Below, in pieces: positions 7,112 to 11,257 of a DNA stretch of 11,257 bases (position 1 is the first letter of the stretch; the number at the start of each line of letters is the position of its first letter). A model generated the notes under the pieces. It had not been told where the DNA came from. It made no database searches and saw only the letters and a list, made by a program, of their open reading frames with translations. Source of the DNA: CAZMSQ01 sp964569025 (lineage in GTDB: Bacteria; Bacteroidota; Bacteroidia; Chitinophagales; Saprospiraceae); contig CAZMSQ010000057.1 of assembly GCA_964569025.1 (NCBI GenBank), positions 1 through 11,257 on the forward strand. The letters are read 5' to 3'. The position numbers and the translations under genes are program-made.

Positions 7112-8164
7112 ATGAAAATACTTGTCACCGGAGCAGCCGGATTTATCGGCTCCCACCTTTCGCACAGCCTGTCTGCACGAGGCATTGAGGTCATTGGCGT
7201 TGACAACCTCAACACCTACTACTCCACACGACTGAAGCTGGATCGACTGGCGGATCTCGGCGTACCGGAAACTGATCTTGACAGTCCGGGAGGTGCCATC
7301 AGCACCAGATATCCGACGCTCAGAATGTACCGCGGCAATCTTGCCGACCGCGCATTTGTCGAGGCCTTGTTTGCAGCACACCCATTCACCCATGTTTGCC
7401 ATCTTGCCGCACAGGCAGGCGTACGGTACAGTCTGGAGGCCCCGCTCTCATACATCGATAGCAACATCACCGCTTTTGCCCATATTCTGGAGGGATGTCG
7501 CCATTGGGAGGTTGATCACCTTGTGTTTGCGAGCAGCTCGAGCGTGTATGGCCTCAACGGGCACATTCCCTACTCAACCTCTGACAATGTGGATCATCCT
7601 GTCTCGCTCTATGCCGCCACCAAGAAGAGCAATGAGCTCATGGCTCACACCTATGCCCACCTTTACCGTATCCCCTGCACCGGGCTTCGCTTTTTCACGG
7701 TCTACGGCCCGTGGGGTCGCCCCGACATGGCCTATTATCACTTCAGTCGCGCTATTTTGGAGGGCACCCCAATCCAGGTATTCAATGAAGGAAATATGCG
7801 GCGTGACTTCACCTACATTGACGACATCGTGGAAGGCATCATGCGCATTTTGGAGAGTCCCGCCCAGCCAAACCCCAATTGGGATGCCTCCCGGCCCGAC
7901 CCGGCCACTTCGCCGGCTCCGTACCGCCTATACAATCTCGGCAATGACCAACCGGTTGCGTTGCTGGATTTTATTGGTATTTTGGAGAATGAACTCGGCC
8001 GCAAAGCCAACACCATCATGATGCCCATGCAGCCAGGTGATGTGGTGCAGACGTGGGCAGATGTATCGGATTTGAAACGAGACATTGGTTTTCAGCCATC
8101 TACGCCACTTTCTGAAGGTATCAGAGCTTTTGTGAAATGGTACAAAACCTATCATCGACCATGA
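7112..8164 (+). CDS. UDP-glucuronate 4-epimerase-like NAD-dependent epimerase
   Basis: This 350-residue extended short-chain dehydrogenase/reductase starts with the NAD-binding motif TGAAGFIG (6-13) and VDNLNTYY (30-37). The catalytic region has SSSSVYG (141-147) and the YxxxK pair Tyr167/Lys171. The segments HLAAQAGVRYSLEAP and FFTVYGPWGRPDMAYYHF are typical of UDP-glucuronate 4-epimerases (CapI/LspL group), which interconvert UDP-GlcA and UDP-GalA. A roughly 20-residue variable stretch at 50-70 lengthens the N-terminal half, as in the long forms I associate with Bacteroidota. UDP-GlcNAcA or other 4-epimerisation is an alternative, and would fit the upstream 6-dehydrogenase. The final four bases (ATGA) overlap the start of wza. 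Confidence 0.85.
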   Translation: MKILVTGAAGFIGSHLSHSLSARGIEVIGVDNLNTYYSTRLKLDRLADLGVPETDLDSPGGAISTRYPTLRMYRGNLADRAFVEALFAAHPFTHVCHLAAQAGVRYSLEAPLSYIDSNITAFAHILEGCRHWEVDHLVFASSSSVYGLNGHIPYSTSDNVDHPVSLYAATKKSNELMAHTYAHLYRIPCTGLRFFTVYGPWGRPDMAYYHFSRAILEGTPIQVFNEGNMRRDFTYIDDIVEGIMRILESPAQPNPNWDASRPDPATSPAPYRLYNLGNDQPVALLDFIGILENELGRKANTIMMPMQPGDVVQTWADVSDLKRDIGFQPSTPLSEGIRAFVKWYKTYHRP

Positions 8165-8958
8165 AAAGGGAGGGTCAAGGGCCTCATTCCAGATCCAGCG
8201 CATGGCTCTGGCTCATTGCGGCATGTACGCTGCTGGCTTCCTGTGTCCGGCATCCTGAACTGGTCAATTTCAATGAAGGCGACCAGTTTCCGGAAGGGGC
8301 AGTCCCGATTATCGGCTGGGAACCATTGCGTATTCAGACTGATGATCTCTTGTTTGTCTCCATTTCGGGTAGTAATCAAGAGGTACTGCAGGACTTCCAG
8401 TCATCTCAAGAACGCTGGTCTAATTCAGCCGACTCCTACCAACCCCTGCGGGGATTTCTGGTGGATGACGAAGGCATGATCTACCTGCCGGTCCTCGGAG
8501 CTGTTCCGGCAACGGGCCTGACGACAGACAGCCTACGCCAGCAGATTGAAGACATGCTCAGAGGCTATCTGCAGCAGCCGGTGGTCAAAGTGCGGTTTAT
8601 GAACTTCAAGGTGACTGTTTTGGGAGAGGTGGCATTGCCGGGGGTAGTACAAGCTGAGGGCCAGCGGCTCAATGTGCTTGAAGCAATCGGAAGGGCCGGC
8701 GACATCACCAATCTGGGTAACCGCGAGCGCATTCTGCTGATTCGGGAAATCAACGGCCAGCGGACCTTTGTCCGTCTGAACCTCCGGGACCGTGACATTT
8801 TTAATTCTCCGTTTTTCTACCTTCGTCAAAACGACGTGTTGTATGTCGAACCCTCGAAGGCCAAGCGTTACATCATTGCAGATGCCACGACGCGCATCCT
8901 CCCATGGGCCGGCATTGTGACAGGCCTGCTGAATCTTGTCCTTATCCTTTCCCGCTAA
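8161..8958 (+). CDS. wza: Wza-type polysaccharide export lipoprotein
   Basis: The protein is 265 residues long with an N-terminal lipoprotein signal: basic start, hydrophobic run, then lipobox LLASC with Cys28. A polysaccharide-export domain follows (about 55-145; IQTDDLLFVSIS, then FLVDDEGMIYLPVLGAVPATGLT), then one SLBB-like domain (about 150-230; TVLGEVALPGVVQAEG, NVLEAIGRAGDITNLGNRERI). A hydrophobic C-terminal helix at about 246-263 matches the place where Wza crosses the outer membrane. It is shorter than E. coli Wza, which has more SLBB repeats, and matches the compact form often seen in Bacteroidota. An upstream ATG at 8137 would add eight residues before the signal peptide and lies inside the epimerase gene, so 8161 is preferred. 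It should form the outer-membrane exit channel for polymer guided by the Wzc encoded next. Confidence 0.92.
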   Translation: MKREGQGPHSRSSAWLWLIAACTLLASCVRHPELVNFNEGDQFPEGAVPIIGWEPLRIQTDDLLFVSISGSNQEVLQDFQSSQERWSNSADSYQPLRGFLVDDEGMIYLPVLGAVPATGLTTDSLRQQIEDMLRGYLQQPVVKVRFMNFKVTVLGEVALPGVVQAEGQRLNVLEAIGRAGDITNLGNRERILLIREINGQRTFVRLNLRDRDIFNSPFFYLRQNDVLYVEPSKAKRYIIADATTRILPWAGIVTGLLNLVLILSR

Positions 8959-8961
8959 CCT

Positions 8962-11232
8962 ATGAATACGCACACCACATCATCCGGAGCGGCGCCTGAT
9001 TTACGAAAGTTTCTTGGTCGGTTTGTGCTCCGTTACTGGGCTGTCTATATGGCTGCCATGATTGTGGGTACTGTTGCAGGTGTGCTGGTGTTGCGGTACC
9101 ATTCTCCAACCTACCTTATTGAAGCAGGTTTGCTGATCAAGGGCGAGCAGACCGGTCGAGACCTGGACGGGGAGCTTTTGCTGGAGGACCTTGGCCTCAA
9201 CCGGAGTTCTACCAATCTGGAGAATGAAATTCAGATTCTGAAATCGCGGTCGCTGATGCTGGAGGTCATTGATGAGCTGGGGCTTGACGTCTCGTATGCG
9301 TGGGAAGGGAGAGTACGTCACACTGAAATTTTTGATGTGACGCCAATTACCGTTGATACCTTCGCATTGGACGATGAACTTTGGGAGCAAACCTTCCGCG
9401 TACGCTCCATTGATGGGCAGATGCTGGAATTTGGCATGGTTGGCGGCGCAGTCTTGACAGTGCCCTTTGATTCGCTGGTGGAGACTCCTTGGGGAGCATT
9501 CCGCTTTCGCTATCAGCCATCCGAAATTCCCTTTGGGAAGCCCATCCTGCTGGGTTTCCACCCCCGCATTGAGCGGGCACGTGAGTTAAGCAGGGCGCTG
9601 CAGGTCAATCCGATTGGCGAGTCGAATATGCTCCGCCTCAGCATCGAGGACCCTGTGCCTGAGCGCGGCGAGGCACTGATCAACCGTCTCATGGGGCGTT
9701 ACAATGCGGCTTCAGTGGCTGACAAGCAGCAAGTTGGCATCAATACGCTGACCTTTGTGGGCGACCGGCTCGACTATTTGGCGGCCGATTTGCTGGACGT
9801 CGAGAAAAGTGTCGAGAATTACAAGCAGTCGCGAAATATTCCGGGCAATTTGGCAGAGGGAATTCCCGTGTGGATGCGTCAACAGGAGGAGGCAGAGCAG
9901 GAGCGACAGCGGTTGGAGACTTCATTGGCAATGGCAACGAGGTTGCGTGCAGTTTTGACTGCTGACAGCCTTGGTCCGACTCTATGGCCGGACCTGATGG
10001 ATCTGGGCAGCACTGAAGCAACGGATGCAGTGAGCCAATACAATGAGCTGGTTCTGAAGCGCCAGCAGCTTCTGGTGACTGCCACGCCCCAGAGCCCGGT
10101 CGTGAGGGCGCTCGACCAGCAGCTCGGTAATCTTGGCAGTCGCATCCGTGACAATCTGGATCTGACCATTCTATCGATTAACCAGCAAATCCAGAAGATT
10201 GACCAGAAGCTTTCGGGCATCCGGAGTCGCATCCAGATACTGCCCCAGCAAGAGCGTGAGCTCACGGAAATCCTGCGGCAGCAAGGCATCAAGGAAAACC
10301 TGTACCTGTACCTGCTGGAAAAGCGGGAGGAAACCGCCTTGTCGCTGGCCATCACAGAGCCCAATGCCCGGGTCATCGATGTGGCCCGGGCGGGGCCGCC
10401 GATTACCCTGAGCCCGTTCACGCTCCTCCCTGTGGGCCTATTTGGTGGGCTCTTTCTTGCCACCCTTGTGGTTGCCATACGCGAAATGCTGAATGACAAA
10501 GTCCAGACCGAGGAGGATATCCGGGAGTTGTGCACCATTCCCGTCTCAGGTGCTGTGTTAAAGGCTCGTTTAGAAGCCCACATTGCCATTTCAGCGGGCA
10601 GTCGCACAGCTCAGGCTGAGATGTTCAGGCTGTTGCGCACCAACCTTCAGTATTTCACAAACCACGCCCCTTGTCCGGTCACCTTGATTACCTCATCGAC
10701 TTCGGGAGAGGGGAAAACATTCACTGCCGTCAACCTCGGCATTGCTTTTGCGCTGTCTGGCAAGCGCACAGCAGTGGTGGGTCTTGACCTGCGCAAGCCC
10801 CGCCTGGAGCAATACCTTGGAGTCCCGGAAGAGCAACCTGGTATCACCAATTATCTGCTCGGTGATTTTGGACCGTCAGATATCGTGTACCCGAGCCCTG
10901 TAGCCGATTTGCTGAGTTATGTACCCAGTGGCCCAATCCCACCCAACCCCGCTGAAATTTTACTGAGCCCGCGTCTCCGAGGCCTTTTCGACCACCTGAC
11001 CTCCCATTTTGACCATGTGCTTGTCGACTCCAGCCCTGTCGGTTTGGTGGCAGACTCTCTCCTCCTGGCTCCGCACCTGACGAACACCTTGTTTGTGGTG
11101 CATGCTGATGTGACGCGCAAGGATATGCTCCGCCACCTCCAGCAACTTCATGAGACCAATAAGTTGCCCCGTCCAGCCATTGTATTGAATGGGGTGAGGA
11201 GGGGGAAGGGGTATGGGTATGGGTATTATTAA
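8962..11232 (+). CDS. wzc: Wzc-type polysaccharide co-polymerase / tyrosine autokinase
   Basis: This 756-residue inner-membrane protein controls chain length and export and phosphorylates itself on C-terminal tyrosines. An N-terminal Wzz domain starts with a membrane helix at about 26-46. A long periplasmic part with coiled-coil-like helices (about 265-450) ends in a GNVR-type segment (LPQQERELTEILRQ, then NLYLYLLEKREE). A second membrane helix lies at about 487-507. The cytoplasmic BY-kinase domain has Walker A SSTSGEGKT (578-586), Walker A' VVGLDLRKPR (605-614), PPNPAEIL (660-667) and Walker B LVDSSPVG (687-694). The tail ends GKGYGYGYY, giving four tyrosines in the last six residues. The start lies three bases after the wza stop, without a Shine-Dalgarno sequence. 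The phosphatase encoded at 6377-7111 is its likely antagonist. Confidence 0.94.
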   Translation: MNTHTTSSGAAPDLRKFLGRFVLRYWAVYMAAMIVGTVAGVLVLRYHSPTYLIEAGLLIKGEQTGRDLDGELLLEDLGLNRSSTNLENEIQILKSRSLMLEVIDELGLDVSYAWEGRVRHTEIFDVTPITVDTFALDDELWEQTFRVRSIDGQMLEFGMVGGAVLTVPFDSLVETPWGAFRFRYQPSEIPFGKPILLGFHPRIERARELSRALQVNPIGESNMLRLSIEDPVPERGEALINRLMGRYNAASVADKQQVGINTLTFVGDRLDYLAADLLDVEKSVENYKQSRNIPGNLAEGIPVWMRQQEEAEQERQRLETSLAMATRLRAVLTADSLGPTLWPDLMDLGSTEATDAVSQYNELVLKRQQLLVTATPQSPVVRALDQQLGNLGSRIRDNLDLTILSINQQIQKIDQKLSGIRSRIQILPQQERELTEILRQQGIKENLYLYLLEKREETALSLAITEPNARVIDVARAGPPITLSPFTLLPVGLFGGLFLATLVVAIREMLNDKVQTEEDIRELCTIPVSGAVLKARLEAHIAISAGSRTAQAEMFRLLRTNLQYFTNHAPCPVTLITSSTSGEGKTFTAVNLGIAFALSGKRTAVVGLDLRKPRLEQYLGVPEEQPGITNYLLGDFGPSDIVYPSPVADLLSYVPSGPIPPNPAEILLSPRLRGLFDHLTSHFDHVLVDSSPVGLVADSLLLAPHLTNTLFVVHADVTRKDMLRHLQQLHETNKLPRPAIVLNGVRRGKGYGYGYY
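11203..11229 (+). repeat. GGGTAT hexamer repeat coding the Wzc tyrosine tail
   Basis: Three GGGTAT copies at 11209-11226 encode Gly-Tyr pairs, followed by one more TAT codon before the stop. Immediately upstream is a purine-only G-rich run. The repeat is in frame, so gain or loss of a unit would lengthen or shorten the tail by one Gly-Tyr pair without breaking the protein. Confidence 0.7.
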
Positions 11233-11257
11233 ATTACGAATTACGAATTACGAATTA
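11232..11257. repeat. 7-bp tandem repeat after the wzc stop codon
   Basis: The unit AATTACG is repeated exactly at 11232-11238, 11239-11245 and 11246-11252, with five more bases of a fourth copy before the window ends. The array begins on the last base of the wzc stop codon and probably continues to the right. It is AT-rich, unlike the GC-rich genes before it. It has no hairpin or T tract that would make it a standard terminator. Its function is unknown; it could be a simple satellite or a spacer. Confidence 0.85.

Noticed and set aside
7278..8021. 247-codon plus-strand open frame in another frame of the epimerase gene
   Set aside because: The in-frame epimerase has intact NAD-binding and YxxxK motifs across this stretch; the alternative frame has none.
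8137..8160. Earlier start for wza
   Set aside because: It would place eight residues before an already normal lipoprotein signal peptide; the ATG at 8161 forms the common ATGA overlap with the epimerase stop.
9879..10607. 242-codon minus-strand open frame inside wzc
   Set aside because: The translation is Ser/Arg-rich with no recognisable motif and is fully antisense to a conserved Wzc region.

Overview
The window reads as one strand of a surface-polysaccharide locus from a probable member of the Bacteroidota. The reasons are indirect. No start codon has a clear purine-rich Shine-Dalgarno sequence, and the leader upstream of the first gene has a TAnnTTTG-type -7 box. The PHP-type phosphatase, the long-form UDP-glucuronate epimerase, the short Wza lipoprotein and the Wzc kinase with a Gly-Tyr tail all resemble the forms common in that phylum. 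GC content looks slightly above half by eye. The exact lineage cannot be fixed from this sequence.

Layout, all genes on the + strand. (1) Bases 1-143 are a non-coding leader holding a 17-bp near-palindromic tandem repeat array that runs off the left edge, plus a candidate promoter. (2) Bases 144-3242 hold lhgO (L-2-hydroxyglutarate oxidase), a WbpD-type sugar N-acetyltransferase and a TviB/WbpO-type UDP-N-acetylhexosamine 6-dehydrogenase. These make or support N-acetylated uronic acid precursors. (3) Bases 3266-6373 hold a small DUF2061 membrane protein, cysC, cysD and cysN, a complete route from sulfate to PAPS. (4) Bases 6377-11232 hold a PHP-family phosphotyrosine phosphatase, a UDP-glucuronate 4-epimerase, the outer-membrane export lipoprotein Wza and the inner-membrane co-polymerase/tyrosine kinase Wzc. 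(5) Bases 11232-11257 are a 7-bp tandem repeat running off the right edge.

From lhgO to wzc the genes overlap or are separated by at most 23 bases, so the block looks like one operon or two closely joined ones. Read together, it would supply acidic, acetamido-sugar and uronic acid nucleotide sugars, PAPS as a possible sulfate donor, and the Wza-Wzc export machine with its matching phosphatase. The simplest inference is a secreted or capsular acidic polysaccharide that may be sulfated. No glycosyltransferase, flippase, polymerase or sulfotransferase lies in the window, so the product itself cannot be read from it.

The most interesting points are three: the overlap of lhgO with a WbpD-type gene, which suggests recycling of 2-hydroxyglutarate made during sugar oxidation; the sulfate-activation genes embedded in an export operon; and the two short tandem repeats at either end. 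I found no wholly unknown system.
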